64,000 nt of DNA from Phenylobacterium sp. Its GTDB lineage: Bacteria; Pseudomonadota; Alphaproteobacteria; Caulobacterales; Caulobacteraceae. A program made the position numbers and the translations under genes. Positions 8,906 through 17,209 of this stretch are shown here, one piece after another. Under the pieces are notes generated by a model. That model was given only the letters and a program-made list of their open reading frames with translations, did no database searches and was not told where the DNA came from. The first letter of the stretch is position 1. Each line of letters starts with the position of its first letter. The stretch spans positions 20,660 to 84,659 of the forward strand of contig NZ_JACESE010000016.1 of assembly GCF_013911965.1 (NCBI RefSeq). The letters run 5' to 3'.

Positions 8906-10426
8906 ATGAGTGTCGAGACGGAGCCGCAGGACGAGAAGGAGCTCGACCGCGCCACCGCCTTGATGATGGTGGATTCGGCGGCCGCCACGGCGGTGACGGC
9001 GGTCACCTCGGGCATCGTCCTGGCCGCCTTCGCCCTCTATCTGGGCGCCTCGAACTCGGTCATCGGCCTGCTGGCCGCCCTGCCCTTCCTGACCCAGCTG
9101 ATCCAGGCGCCGGCCGTTCCGCTGGTGGAGAAGCTGCGCCGCCGGCGCGTCATCGCCGCCACGGCCGCCTTCTGCGCCCGGCTCAACCTGCCGATCATGG
9201 CCGCGATCGCCCTCCTGCCCCACAGCGGCTGGAGCCTGACGGCGCTGGTCGTCACCCAGCTCCTGATCGGTTCGCTCGGCGCGGTGACGAGCTGCGCCTG
9301 GAATTCCTGGGTGCGCGACCTGATCCCGGAGGAGCGGCTGGGCGCCTTCACCGCCCGGCGCACCGTGGTGGCCACCGCCGTCACCCTGACGGTCACGGTC
9401 CTGTCGGGCCTCTCTCTCGACCGGGTCGCCGAGGCCGAGCGGGGGATCGTCTTCGCCGGCTTCTTCGGCGTCGCCTTCGTGCTGGGCATGATCAGCGTGG
9501 CCGCCCTGCTGCGCACGCCCGAACCGGCCATGCCGCCGCCGGCGCCCGGCGTCAGCCTGCTGCGCCTGCTGCGCGCGCCGCTGCGCGACGAGAACTTCCG
9601 CCGTCTGATCTTCTTCCTGTCCAGCTGGCAGTTCGCGGTGAACCTGGCGAGCCCCTTCTTCACCGTCTATTTCGTCACCCAGCTCAACTACCCCATCACC
9701 TTCGTGATCGTGCTGAGCGCGGTCAGCCAGGTGGCCAACATCGCCGTGCTGCGCATCTGGGGCCGGCTGTCGGACGCCTTCTCCAACAAGTCGGTGCTGC
9801 ACGTGGCGGCCCCGGCCTACATCATCTGCATCGCCGCCACGGCGCTCACCTCCCAGATCGACGACCGCCAGCTGCAGGCGGCCTATCTGATCGCCCTCCA
9901 CGTGGCCTTCGGGGCGGCGGCGGCGGGCACGGGCCTGGCCACGGTCAATATCGCGCTGAAGCTCGCCCCGCGCGGGGCCGCGACGGCCTATATCGCCGCC
10001 AACACCCTGATCACCTCCCTGGCGGCGGCCTCCGCGCCGATCCTGGGCGGCCTCTTCGCCGACTTCTTCGCCGCCCGGGAGCTGCAGCTGCTGATCCGCT
10101 GGTCGCAGCCCGGCGCGGACGTGGACGTGCTCCACTGGGCCTTCAACAACTGGGACTTCTACTTCCTGCTGTCGGCCCTGCTCGGCCTCTACGCCATCCA
10201 CCGCCTGACCCTGGTGCGCGAGGCCGGCGAGATCGAGCAGATGGAGATGGTCCACCAGGTGATGAGCGAGGCCAGGCGGGTGGTCGCCAACCTCTCGCCC
10301 GTGGCCGGCCTGCGCACCATGCAGGCCTTCCCGGCCGGCCGGCTGATGGAGCGCCGCCGCCGGCGGCGGCCGGAGCGGGAAGCCGAGCAGCAGGCGCTGG
10401 CCGAGGCCGCCGCCGAGCCCGCCTAG
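8906..10426 (+). CDS. major facilitator superfamily transporter
   Basis: The 506-aa integral membrane protein has about 12 hydrophobic segments beginning near residue 15 (SAAATAVTAVTSGIVLAAFALYLG). A GRLSDAFSNK loop resembles the MFS loop motif around mid-protein. The tail after the last membrane segment is charged and Arg-rich ([10 protein letters not shown]). The ATG at 8906 is preferred because a GGGGAGGG stretch lies about 10 nt upstream; an upstream in-frame ATG at 8777 would overlap leuC and add 43 hydrophilic residues. The substrate cannot be inferred. It is divergent from leuC and followed by a LysR gene 80 bp away. Confidence 0.88.
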   Translation: MSVETEPQDEKELDRATALMMVDSAAATAVTAVTSGIVLAAFALYLGASNSVIGLLAALPFLTQLIQAPAVPLVEKLRRRRVIAATAAFCARLNLPIMAAIALLPHSGWSLTALVVTQLLIGSLGAVTSCAWNSWVRDLIPEERLGAFTARRTVVATAVTLTVTVLSGLSLDRVAEAERGIVFAGFFGVAFVLGMISVAALLRTPEPAMPPPAPGVSLLRLLRAPLRDENFRRLIFFLSSWQFAVNLASPFFTVYFVTQLNYPITFVIVLSAVSQVANIAVLRIWGRLSDAFSNKSVLHVAAPAYIICIAATALTSQIDDRQLQAAYLIALHVAFGAAAAGTGLATVNIALKLAPRGAATAYIAANTLITSLAAASAPILGGLFADFFAARELQLLIRWSQPGADVDVLHWAFNNWDFYFLLSALLGLYAIHRLTLVREAGEIEQMEMVHQVMSEARRVVANLSPVAGLRTMQAFPAGRLMERRRRRRPEREAEQQALAEAAAEPA

Positions 10427-10506
10427 CCTGGCCGCGGGCGGCTGACGTAAGGGAAGCTTCGCCGAACATTGTGCGGCGAAGGTCGAGACCCCATCATCCT
10501 GTGGTC

Positions 10507-11439
10507 ATGCCGTCCTATTCCGCCGCCGACTGGGATCTGTTCCAGAGCCTCCACGCCGTCCTTCAGACCGGCAGCCTGTCCGCCGCCGCCCGGGCGCGCG
10601 GCCTGACCCAGCCGACGCTGGGCCGCCATATCGAGGCGCTGGAGCAGAAGCTGGGCTCGCCCCTCTTCCTCCGTTCGCCCCGCGGGCTGCAGCCGACAGA
10701 GCTGGCGCTGGAGCTCGCGCCTCGGCTGGAGGACATGGCCGCGGCCGCCGCGGCCGCCCTGCGCGACGTGGCCGGCGCCGCCGACCAGGACGGCGGCGTG
10801 GTGCGCCTGACGGCCAGCGAGGTGATCGGCTGCGAAATCCTGCCGCCCATCCTGGCGGACTTTCAGGCCAAGCACCCGCAGATCGAGATCGAGCTGATCC
10901 TGTCCAACCAGCTGGCCGACCTGACGCGCCGTGACGCCGACATCGCCATACGCATGGCCCGGCCGACCCAGAACACCCTGGTGGCGCGCAAGATCGGGCT
11001 GATGCGGCTGAACCTCTATGCGGCGCCGGAGTACGTGGCACGCCGGGGCCGGCCCTGCTCGGTCGAGGAGATCGACGACCACGTCATCATCGGCTTCGAC
11101 AGCGACACGCCCAAAATCCAGGGACGGGTGGATCTGGGCCGGCCGATCACGCGCGACATGTTCAGCATCCGCACCGACAGCCAGGTGGGTCAGCTGGCCG
11201 CCGTGCGCGCGGGCCTTGGCATCGGCGCCTGCCATTCCGGCCTGGCGGAGCGCTACGGCCTGCAGCCGGTGCTGCCCGACCGCTTCTGCATCGAGATGGA
11301 AATGTGGCTCTGCATGCTGGAGGGCCTGCGGACCACCCGGCGCATGCGGCTTATGTTCGACCATCTGGCCAAGGGCCTGGCGGCCTATGTCGATCCGAGA
11401 GGTTCGACCGCCGCCTTAAGCGGTCACCAGACGCCGTAG
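10507..11439 (+). CDS. LysR-family transcriptional regulator
   Basis: The 310-aa protein starts with a winged helix-turn-helix (SLHAVLQTGSLSAAARARG, then TQPTLGRHIEALE) typical of LysR. A periplasmic-binding-like effector domain follows from about residue 95 (VRLTASEVIGCEILPPIL). The ATG at 10507 gives the normal spacing to the HTH. Its stop overlaps the 3' end of the convergent alanine dehydrogenase gene by 16 nt. LysR regulators usually act on a divergent neighbour, but here the upstream gene is a same-strand MFS transporter, so the target is uncertain. Confidence 0.92.
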   Translation: MPSYSAADWDLFQSLHAVLQTGSLSAAARARGLTQPTLGRHIEALEQKLGSPLFLRSPRGLQPTELALELAPRLEDMAAAAAAALRDVAGAADQDGGVVRLTASEVIGCEILPPILADFQAKHPQIEIELILSNQLADLTRRDADIAIRMARPTQNTLVARKIGLMRLNLYAAPEYVARRGRPCSVEEIDDHVIIGFDSDTPKIQGRVDLGRPITRDMFSIRTDSQVGQLAAVRAGLGIGACHSGLAERYGLQPVLPDRFCIEMEMWLCMLEGLRTTRRMRLMFDHLAKGLAAYVDPRGSTAALSGHQTP

Positions 11440-12533
11440 GGATCGGCGAAGGGCTTGCCCAGCGCCTCGGCCACCGCCGGGTGGGTGATCTGGCCGGCAA
11501 GGACGTTGAGGCCCCTGGCCAGGTGCGGGTCGGCCTTCAGCGCGTCCAGCCCCTTGTCGGCGAGCGCCAGGCCGAAGGGCAGGGTGGCGTGGACCAGGGC
11601 TTCGGACGAGGTGCGCGGCGCCGCGCCCGGCATGTTGGCCACGCAGTAGTGGACGACGCCGTCCACCACATAGGTCGGATCGGCGTGGGTGGTGGGGCGC
11701 GAGGTTTCGAAGCATCCGCCCTGGTCGATGGAGACGTCCACCAGCACCGAGCCGGGCTTCATGCGGGCCAGGTGCTCGCGCTTGACCAGCTTCGGCGCGG
11801 CGGCGCCGGCGGTCAGCACCGCGCCCACCACCACGTCGGCCTTGATCACCTCCTCCTCCACCGCATCGAGGGTGGAGTAGCGGGTGAGGATGCGTCCCAG
11901 GAACATGTCGTCCAGCTCCCGCATGCGCGGGATGGAGCGCTCCAGCACCACCACCTCGGCGCCCAGGCCGGCGGCCATGCGCGCGGCGTTCATGCCGACG
12001 ACGCCGCCGCCCAGGACGCAGATGCGCGCCGGCCGCACGCCAGGCACGCCCGAGAGCAGCAGGCCCATGCCGCCGTTGTGCTTCAGCAGGGTCTCCCCGG
12101 CCGAGAAGACGGCGATGCGCCCGGCCACCTCCGACATGGGCGCCAGCAGCGGCAGCCCGCCGGCGCGGTCGGTCACGGTTTCATAGGCGATGGCCGCGCA
12201 GCCCGAGGCCAGCAGGCCCTCCGTCTGGGCCGGGTCCGGCGCCAGGTGGAGATAGGTGAAGAGGATGTGGTCGGGGGTGAGCCTCGCCCATTCGGCGGCC
12301 TGCGGCTCCTTCACCTTCACGATCATCTTCGCCTGCTCGAAGACGGCCGCGGCGTCCGGGGCGATCGTCGCGCCGGCCCGTTCGTAGAGATCGTCGGTGA
12401 AGCCTGCGCCCTCGCCGGCGCCGGCCTCGACGATCACCTCGTGGCCATGGGCCACATATTCGCGCACCGCGGTGGGCGGCAGACCGACACGATGTTCGTT
12501 GGGCTTGATCTCGCGAGGCACGCCGACGCGCAT
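11424..12533 (-). CDS. ald: alanine dehydrogenase
   Basis: Ald interconverts L-alanine and pyruvate plus ammonia with NAD. The 369-aa protein has family length and starts MRVGVPREIKPNEHRVG. Active-site segments are visible: KVKEP with the catalytic Lys, TYLHLAPD with the His, the NAD-binding fold at VLGGGVVGMNAARMA, and VDVSIDQGGC followed by HYCVANMPGA. A GGGAGGG Shine-Dalgarno precedes the ATG at 12533, which fixes this start over a longer frame reaching 12809. It lies 64 bp downstream of mtgA in the same orientation. Confidence 0.96.
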   Translation of the reverse strand: MRVGVPREIKPNEHRVGLPPTAVREYVAHGHEVIVEAGAGEGAGFTDDLYERAGATIAPDAAAVFEQAKMIVKVKEPQAAEWARLTPDHILFTYLHLAPDPAQTEGLLASGCAAIAYETVTDRAGGLPLLAPMSEVAGRIAVFSAGETLLKHNGGMGLLLSGVPGVRPARICVLGGGVVGMNAARMAAGLGAEVVVLERSIPRMRELDDMFLGRILTRYSTLDAVEEEVIKADVVVGAVLTAGAAAPKLVKREHLARMKPGSVLVDVSIDQGGCFETSRPTTHADPTYVVDGVVHYCVANMPGAAPRTSSEALVHATLPFGLALADKGLDALKADPHLARGLNVLAGQITHPAVAEALGKPFADPYGVW

Positions 12534-12597
12534 GTGTCCCTCCCACGGGGCATTTTGTTGCAGTCGGAATGAGGTCTGCGGGCAGAACCTTGTTTCG

Positions 12598-13365
12598 TCA
12601 ACCCAGCACGCAGGCCGCCAGTCCGTCGCGACGAACGGTTCCGGCCGCCGCCTGGATCCGCCCGGCGCGCCGCCGGACGTAGGGACCGGGCCGATCGGCC
12701 TTGTAGCGCAGGGGGCTGGGGAGGACGGCCGCCAGCCGGGCGGCCTGCTGCGAGGTGAGATCGTCGGCGCTGCGGCCGAAATTGGCCTTGGCGGCGGCCT
12801 CGGCCCCATAGATCCCCGGGCCGAACTCGATGGAGTTCAGATAGACCTCCATGATCCGCCGCTTGCCCCACATCACCTCGATCAGGACGGTGAAATAGGC
12901 CTCCAGCCCTTTGCGGACATAGGAGCGGTCGGGCCAGAGGAAGACGTTCTTGGCCGTCTGCTGGCTGATGGTGGAGCCGCCCCGAACGCGCGAGGACTGC
13001 TCGTTGTGGGCCATGGCCTTGCGGATCGCCTCGAGGTCGAAGCCGTGATGGCTGCAGAAGTTGGCGTCCTCGGCCGCGATCACCGAGCGCACCAGGTTGG
13101 GCGACATCGTGTCGATCGACCGCCACTCGCGGCGCAGGCCCTGGCCCTCGAACAGGCGCTGCACCATCAGGAAGGTGATGGGCGGCGGCACGAAGCGATA
13201 GACCGCGACGCTGAACACCGGCCCGACGAAGCCGATCAGCAGCCCGAGGATCAGGAGCGTGCGGACGAACCGCCCGAAGGCTCCGCCCCGGCGCTCGGGG
13301 GCCTCGGGCGCGGCGTCGGCCGCAGCCTCCTGGCGTTCGTCCTCTGAAGGTGGAGTGTCGCTCAC
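12598..13365 (-). CDS. mtgA: monofunctional peptidoglycan glycosyltransferase MtgA
   Basis: MtgA polymerises lipid II into glycan strands without transpeptidase activity. The 255-aa protein has an acidic N-terminal cytoplasmic stretch, one membrane segment (about residues 33-56), then a GT51 domain with the catalytic Glu99 in [23 protein letters not shown] near 128-136 and [10 protein letters not shown] near 173-182. There is no penicillin-binding domain, so it is not a class A PBP. ald lies downstream on the same strand; the two are functionally unrelated as far as known. Confidence 0.95.
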   Translation of the reverse strand: MSDTPPSEDERQEAAADAAPEAPERRGGAFGRFVRTLLILGLLIGFVGPVFSVAVYRFVPPPITFLMVQRLFEGQGLRREWRSIDTMSPNLVRSVIAAEDANFCSHHGFDLEAIRKAMAHNEQSSRVRGGSTISQQTAKNVFLWPDRSYVRKGLEAYFTVLIEVMWGKRRIMEVYLNSIEFGPGIYGAEAAAKANFGRSADDLTSQQAARLAAVLPSPLRYKADRPGPYVRRRAGRIQAAAGTVRRDGLAACVLG

Positions 13366-13446
13366 GCTCGGCCGTCCTTGCCTTGACCCTAGGCGCGGCT
13401 GCTAGCGATGGAAAGATCGGCGGACAAGACGCAAAGGCCAAGCTCC

Positions 13447-14112
13447 ATGAATGTGACGCAAGCCGTGGCGCAGCGGGTTTCCATCCGCGCCTTCAAGCCC
13501 GACCCCGTTTCCGGCGCCCTGGTGCGCGAGATTCTGGAGGCCGCCGCGCGCGCCCCCTCCGGCGGCAACCTTCAGCCCTGGCGCGTCCACGCGCTGGCCG
13601 GCGCGCCGCTCGAGGCGCTCAAGGCGAAGGTGCGGGCCAGTCCCTTCGGCGAGACGCCGGAGTACGACGTCTATCCGCCCAACCTCTGGGAGCCCTTCCG
13701 CACCCGGCGGTTCCAGTGCGGCGAGGACCTCTACGCCACCATCGGCATCCCGCGCGAGGACAAGGCCGCCCGCCTGGCGCAGCTCGCCAAGAACGGCGAG
13801 CTGTTCGGGGCCCCGGTCGGCCTCTTCTTCAGCCTCGACCGCAAGGTCGGCCCGCCGCAGTGGTCGGACGTGGGCATGTACATGCAGACGGTGATGCTGC
13901 TGGCGACCGAACGGGGCCTGTCCACCTGCGCCCAGGAATACTGGGCCCGCTATCCGCAGACCCTGGCCGAGACGCTGAACCTGCCGCAGGACCACATGAT
14001 CTTCTCCGGCATGGCGCTCGGCTATGCGGACGAGGCCGCGCCCATCAACACCCTGCGCACCCGCCGCGACCCCTTCGAAGCCTGGGCCGAGATGCGCGGC
14101 TTCGAGGACTGA
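13447..14112 (+). CDS. nitroreductase-family FMN oxidoreductase
   Basis: The 221-aa protein has the nitroreductase fold: an N-terminal RVSIRAFKPDPV segment with the FMN-phosphate arginines, AARAPSGGNLQPWRV near residues 32-46, and the C-terminal FSGMALGYADEAAPIN loop. Members reduce nitro or quinone substrates with NAD(P)H using FMN; the natural substrate is unknown. An upstream in-frame ATG at 13408 would add 13 residues, but the ATG at 13447 follows an AAAGG about 9 nt upstream. It converges on the WD40 gene across a 150-bp region carrying a long inverted repeat. Confidence 0.92.
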   Translation: MNVTQAVAQRVSIRAFKPDPVSGALVREILEAAARAPSGGNLQPWRVHALAGAPLEALKAKVRASPFGETPEYDVYPPNLWEPFRTRRFQCGEDLYATIGIPREDKAARLAQLAKNGELFGAPVGLFFSLDRKVGPPQWSDVGMYMQTVMLLATERGLSTCAQEYWARYPQTLAETLNLPQDHMIFSGMALGYADEAAPINTLRTRRDPFEAWAEMRGFED

Positions 14113-14132
14113 TCCCGCGCGCAGCGCGAGCA

Positions 14133-14237
14133 GAAGAAGGGTCACAAAGGGCACAAAGAAGGCGAAGAGCACCAAGGGCGAAGCCGCTCCCCTTCGTGTC
14201 CTTTGCGATCCTTTGTGTCCTTCGTGTCGCCTCTTTA
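14133..14237. repeat. long imperfect inverted repeat between convergent genes
   Basis: The left arm (14133-14183) carries CACAAAGGGCACAAAG and the right arm (14190-14237) carries its near-complement CTTTGTGTCCTTCGTG; each arm repeats an A/G-rich GTG/CAC motif at roughly 10-bp intervals. The element fills the gap between the convergent nitroreductase and WD40 genes. A second, shorter inverted repeat (CTTTAAAGGCGC against GGCGCTAAAG) follows at 14233-14260. Both could act as a bidirectional terminator; similar dispersed repeats are common in proteobacteria as I recall. Confidence 0.6.
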
Positions 14238-14262
14238 AAGGCGCGCCTGCGGCGCTAAAGCC

Positions 14263-15243
14263 TCAGGGCGCCTCGGCCATGCCGGCGGCGCCGTCCTCGT
14301 CGCCCCAGGCCACGCGCTTGCCGTCCGGGGTGATGGAAAGGGCGGTGATCGGCGGGCCCTTCTCGGCCTTGAGCATCTCGATCTTCTGGCCGGCCAGGTC
14401 GCAGACCCAGACCCGGCCGTCCTCCAGGCCGGCGGCGACGCGCTGTCCGGTCGGCGGCGCGGCGACGCGGGAGACGAGGGTGGAGGCGTCGAAGCCGACC
14501 TCGGCGGCCTGCTTGCCCATGGGCCCGGTGGAGCCGCCGAAGGGCCAGATCACCACCCCTTGCGCGCCCGAGGTGGCCATCATCTGGCCCTTGGAGAGGA
14601 AGACCAGGCTCTTCACCTTGGCCGGATAGCCGCCCATGCGCATGTTCTTCTCGTCGGCCACGCGCCAGCCGTGCAGCTGGTTCTCCTGCATGGAGGACAT
14701 CAGGAACTTGCCGTCGGGGCTCCAGACCAGGGCGATGTGGCTGCCCGCCCATTCCAGGATGGTCGGCTTCTGCTCGGCGATGCGGGCGAACCACAGCCAG
14801 GCGCCGTTATAGGTGGCCACGGCCAGGCGGCGGCCCTTGGGGTCGAAGGCGAGCTCGGCCACCGACTTCTCGTGGGCGAAGGTGCGGGCGAAGGCGGGGT
14901 CGGCGGCGTCGCGGACATGAACTTCGCGGCCGGCGGAAAAGGCGATGAGCTTCGATTCGGCGCTGGCGGCGACGGCATCGATCCACTTGCCCCGCAGGCT
15001 GGCGATCTCCTCCGCGCCCGAGGGACGCGACCAGACGACACGGCCGTCGTCGCCGCCCGTGACGATCCCCTCGCCCGACGGATGCGGCGCGGCGCAGAGC
15101 ACGGCGCCGTCATGGGCCTCGACGACCTCTCCCGATTCGAAGCGGACCGTTCCGTCGCCGAGGGCGAAGGCGGCCTGGAGCGGGCCCTGGGGGGACTTGG
15201 AGAACAGGGCGGCGGTGACATAGGCGTCGAAGGCGTAGGGCAT
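14263..15243 (-). CDS. WD40-repeat beta-propeller protein
   Basis: The 326-aa protein is built of WD40-like blades with recurring GEGIVTGGDDGRVVWS, AELAFDPKGRRLAVAT, ALVWSPDGKFLMSSM and ITALSITPDGKRVAWGD segments, about seven in all. It has no signal peptide, so it is probably cytoplasmic and acts as a protein-interaction platform. It is followed on the right by a divergent exbD, a CobW-type GTPase and a cation transporter, which makes a metal-related role plausible; that is inference from position only. Confidence 0.85.
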   Translation of the reverse strand: MPYAFDAYVTAALFSKSPQGPLQAAFALGDGTVRFESGEVVEAHDGAVLCAAPHPSGEGIVTGGDDGRVVWSRPSGAEEIASLRGKWIDAVAASAESKLIAFSAGREVHVRDAADPAFARTFAHEKSVAELAFDPKGRRLAVATYNGAWLWFARIAEQKPTILEWAGSHIALVWSPDGKFLMSSMQENQLHGWRVADEKNMRMGGYPAKVKSLVFLSKGQMMATSGAQGVVIWPFGGSTGPMGKQAAEVGFDASTLVSRVAAPPTGQRVAAGLEDGRVWVCDLAGQKIEMLKAEKGPPITALSITPDGKRVAWGDEDGAAGMAEAP

Positions 15244-15459
15244 TTTGCTGCAATAACCGCCGAACGCCGGTCTTCACAGCGCAAAGCGGCGCCGCGATTT
15301 GCAGCGGCGACTGCGCCGCCAGGGGCGCCTGGGCGCGGGCGAGAGCCTGCTGCGGCGCTTCCCTGGCGTGTTGAGGCTTTACAAGCCGCTTTCCACAAGC
15401 GAATGGTCATGCCGAAACGGAAGGCCGCGTGGGCGCGGCCCAAAGGGAAGGAATTTCAT

Positions 15460-15891
15460 ATGGCGGCGAAGCTGTCCGGCGGAGGGGGGTCGAGGTTCGA
15501 TCTCGGCCAGAACAGCGACATCAACGTCACGCCCTTCGTCGACGTGATGCTGGTGCTCCTGATCATCTTCATGGTGTCGATCCCGGCCGCGACCGTGTCG
15601 ATCAAGCTCGACCTGCCGCCGGCGATCCCGCCGCCGCCCGGCACCGTGGTGGAAGAGCCCGTCCTGATCAACGTGCAGCAGGGCGGCGACCTCTACATCG
15701 GCGAGACCCCGACCACGCTCGCCAGCCTGGGCGCCGACCTGGCCCGCGAGCTGGCCGTGCCGGTCCCGACGGAAGAGCGCGTCTATGTCCGCGCCGACCG
15801 CACCGTGAAGTACGGCGAGTTCATGGCGGTCATGAACCAGCTGCAGACGGACGGCTACTTCCTGGTCGCGCTGATCAACGAAGAGATCTGA
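15460..15891 (+). CDS. ExbD/TolR-family biopolymer transport protein (orphan)
   Basis: The 143-aa protein has a short cytoplasmic N-terminus, a single membrane segment (about 24-43) containing the essential Asp in FVDVMLVLLIIFMV, and a periplasmic domain from about residue 55, the standard ExbD layout. ExbD works with ExbB and TonB to energise outer-membrane receptors. No exbB or tonB gene is adjacent, so it must partner with products encoded elsewhere. AAGGGAAGG precedes the ATG at 15460 and fixes the start. A clear intrinsic terminator follows the stop, so this is a single-gene unit. Confidence 0.93.
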   Translation: MAAKLSGGGGSRFDLGQNSDINVTPFVDVMLVLLIIFMVSIPAATVSIKLDLPPAIPPPPGTVVEEPVLINVQQGGDLYIGETPTTLASLGADLARELAVPVPTEERVYVRADRTVKYGEFMAVMNQLQTDGYFLVALINEEI

Positions 15892-15918
15892 TCTCTTTCG
15901 GACCAGGCCTGAAACCTG

Positions 15919-15949
15919 AAACGCCCGTCGGTTTTCCGGCGGGCGTTTT
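15919..15949 (+). terminator. Rho-independent terminator after exbD
   Basis: A 9-bp perfect stem (AAACGCCCG paired with CGGGCGTTT) ends in a run of four T. It starts 28 nt after the exbD stop. Confidence 0.88.
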
Positions 15950-16018
15950 GCTGTCTGCGACCGCCCTCGTCCTTCGCGGCCCCGTTCGCGCAGGGCGCCT
16001 CGAAGGACGGGCGCCGCC

Positions 16019-17080
16019 TCAGGCCGCGCAGGCCTCGAAGCCGGCCTTGAGCTCCGCCTCGTCCAGGTTCCGGCCGATGAAGACCATGCGGCTGAAGCGC
16101 TTCTCGTCCTCGCGCCAGTCGCGCTGGAAGTCGCCCTCCAGGATCATGTGGACGGCCTGGAACACCAGGCGGCGGTCCTCGCCGGCGATGTCGAGAATGC
16201 CCTTGGCGCGCAGGATGTCCGGCCCCTGCGCCTGCAGCACCTCGTTCAGCCAGTGGGTGACCTTGGTCCCGTTCAGCGGCCGGTCGAGCGTGAGCGAGAC
16301 GCCGCGTATGCCGGCTGCGGCGACGTGGTCGTGCGGATGATCATGGCCGTGGTGGTGATGATCGTGATCGCCGTGATCGTGATGATGGTCATGGTCGCAA
16401 GTCTCGTCGTGCACGTGGCCCGGTTCGCCATGGGCCGGATTGAGGAACGCCGGATCGATCTCGTTGATCCGGGCGAGATCGAAGCTGCCGCGGCCGAGCA
16501 CCTGGTCCAGCGGCACGTTCGACCGCTGCGCGCGATGGATCGGCGCCAGCGGGTTGATCCGACGGATCTGGGCCTCGACCGAGGCGAGTTCGCCTTCAGT
16601 GACGAGGTCGGTCTTGTTCAGGATGATCTGGTCGGCGAAGGCGATCTGCTCCACCGCCTCGTGGCTGTCGGCCAGGCGCAGGGGCAGGTGCTTGGCGTCG
16701 ACCACGGTGGTGACCGAATCGAGCTGCGCCTTGGCGCGGACGTCGTCGTCGACGAAGAAGGTCTGGGCCACGGGGCCGGGATCGGCCAGGCCCGTCGTCT
16801 CGACGATGATGGCGTCGAACTTGCCCTTGCGCTTCATCAGGCCGGAGACGACGCGGATCAGGTCGCCGCGCACCGTGCAGCAGACGCAGCCATTGTTCAT
16901 CTCGAAGACTTCTTCGTCGGCGCCGACGATGAGGTCGTTGTCGATGCCCACCTCGCCGAACTCGTTGACGATGACGGCGTAGCGCTTGCCGTGATCCTCG
17001 CTGAGGATCCGGTTGAGGAGCGTGGTCTTGCCGGCGCCGAGATAGCCGGTCAGCACGGTCACGGGGGTCTTGTCGGTCAT
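16019..17080 (-). CDS. CobW/COG0523-family GTPase with metal-binding motifs (zinc chaperone-like)
   Basis: The 353-aa protein has Walker A GYLGAGKT (12-19), the diagnostic CVCC motif (65-68) in the CXCC metal site, ETTGLADP, the GTP-specific NKTD, and a His/Asp-rich loop around 220-255 that should bind metal. The CobW C-terminal domain follows. COG0523 GTPases deliver zinc or cobalt to client enzymes, and many are induced by zinc starvation. A near-consensus Zur box lies about 85 bp upstream of the start. The ATG at 17080 is preferred over one at 17089 because GATGAG sits upstream at good spacing. Confidence 0.93.
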   Translation of the reverse strand: MTDKTPVTVLTGYLGAGKTTLLNRILSEDHGKRYAVIVNEFGEVGIDNDLIVGADEEVFEMNNGCVCCTVRGDLIRVVSGLMKRKGKFDAIIVETTGLADPGPVAQTFFVDDDVRAKAQLDSVTTVVDAKHLPLRLADSHEAVEQIAFADQIILNKTDLVTEGELASVEAQIRRINPLAPIHRAQRSNVPLDQVLGRGSFDLARINEIDPAFLNPAHGEPGHVHDETCDHDHHHDHGDHDHHHHGHDHPHDHVAAAGIRGVSLTLDRPLNGTKVTHWLNEVLQAQGPDILRAKGILDIAGEDRRLVFQAVHMILEGDFQRDWREDEKRFSRMVFIGRNLDEAELKAGFEACAA

Positions 17081-17164
17081 GGCTCTCATCTAGTCACTGC
17101 CAGGGCCGGTGGGAACAGGCCTGTGCGCGACGATCGTCGTTCGGCCGCTTGACGCCCGGACGAC

Positions 17165-17179
17165 TGTTATAGAATAACA
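17165..17179. promoter_or_regulatory. candidate Zur box
   Basis: TGTTAT-AGA-ATAACA is a perfect inverted repeat and matches the enterobacterial Zur core TGTTATAnTATAACA at 14 of 15 positions. It lies between the divergent CobW-type GTPase and the cation transporter, 84 bp and 30 bp from their starts. The assignment rests on consensus from memory and context; no zur gene is in the window. Confidence 0.6.
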
Positions 17180-17209
17180 TCCGCCCGCCCACCGGGCGTC
17201 GTCACCGGA

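Noticed and set aside
16320-16400. Dense GATCATG/GTGATGATCGTGATC repeats resembling a short tandem repeat or CRISPR-like array
   Set aside because: On the minus strand these are the His/Asp codons of the metal-binding loop of the CobW-type GTPase; there are no unique spacers.
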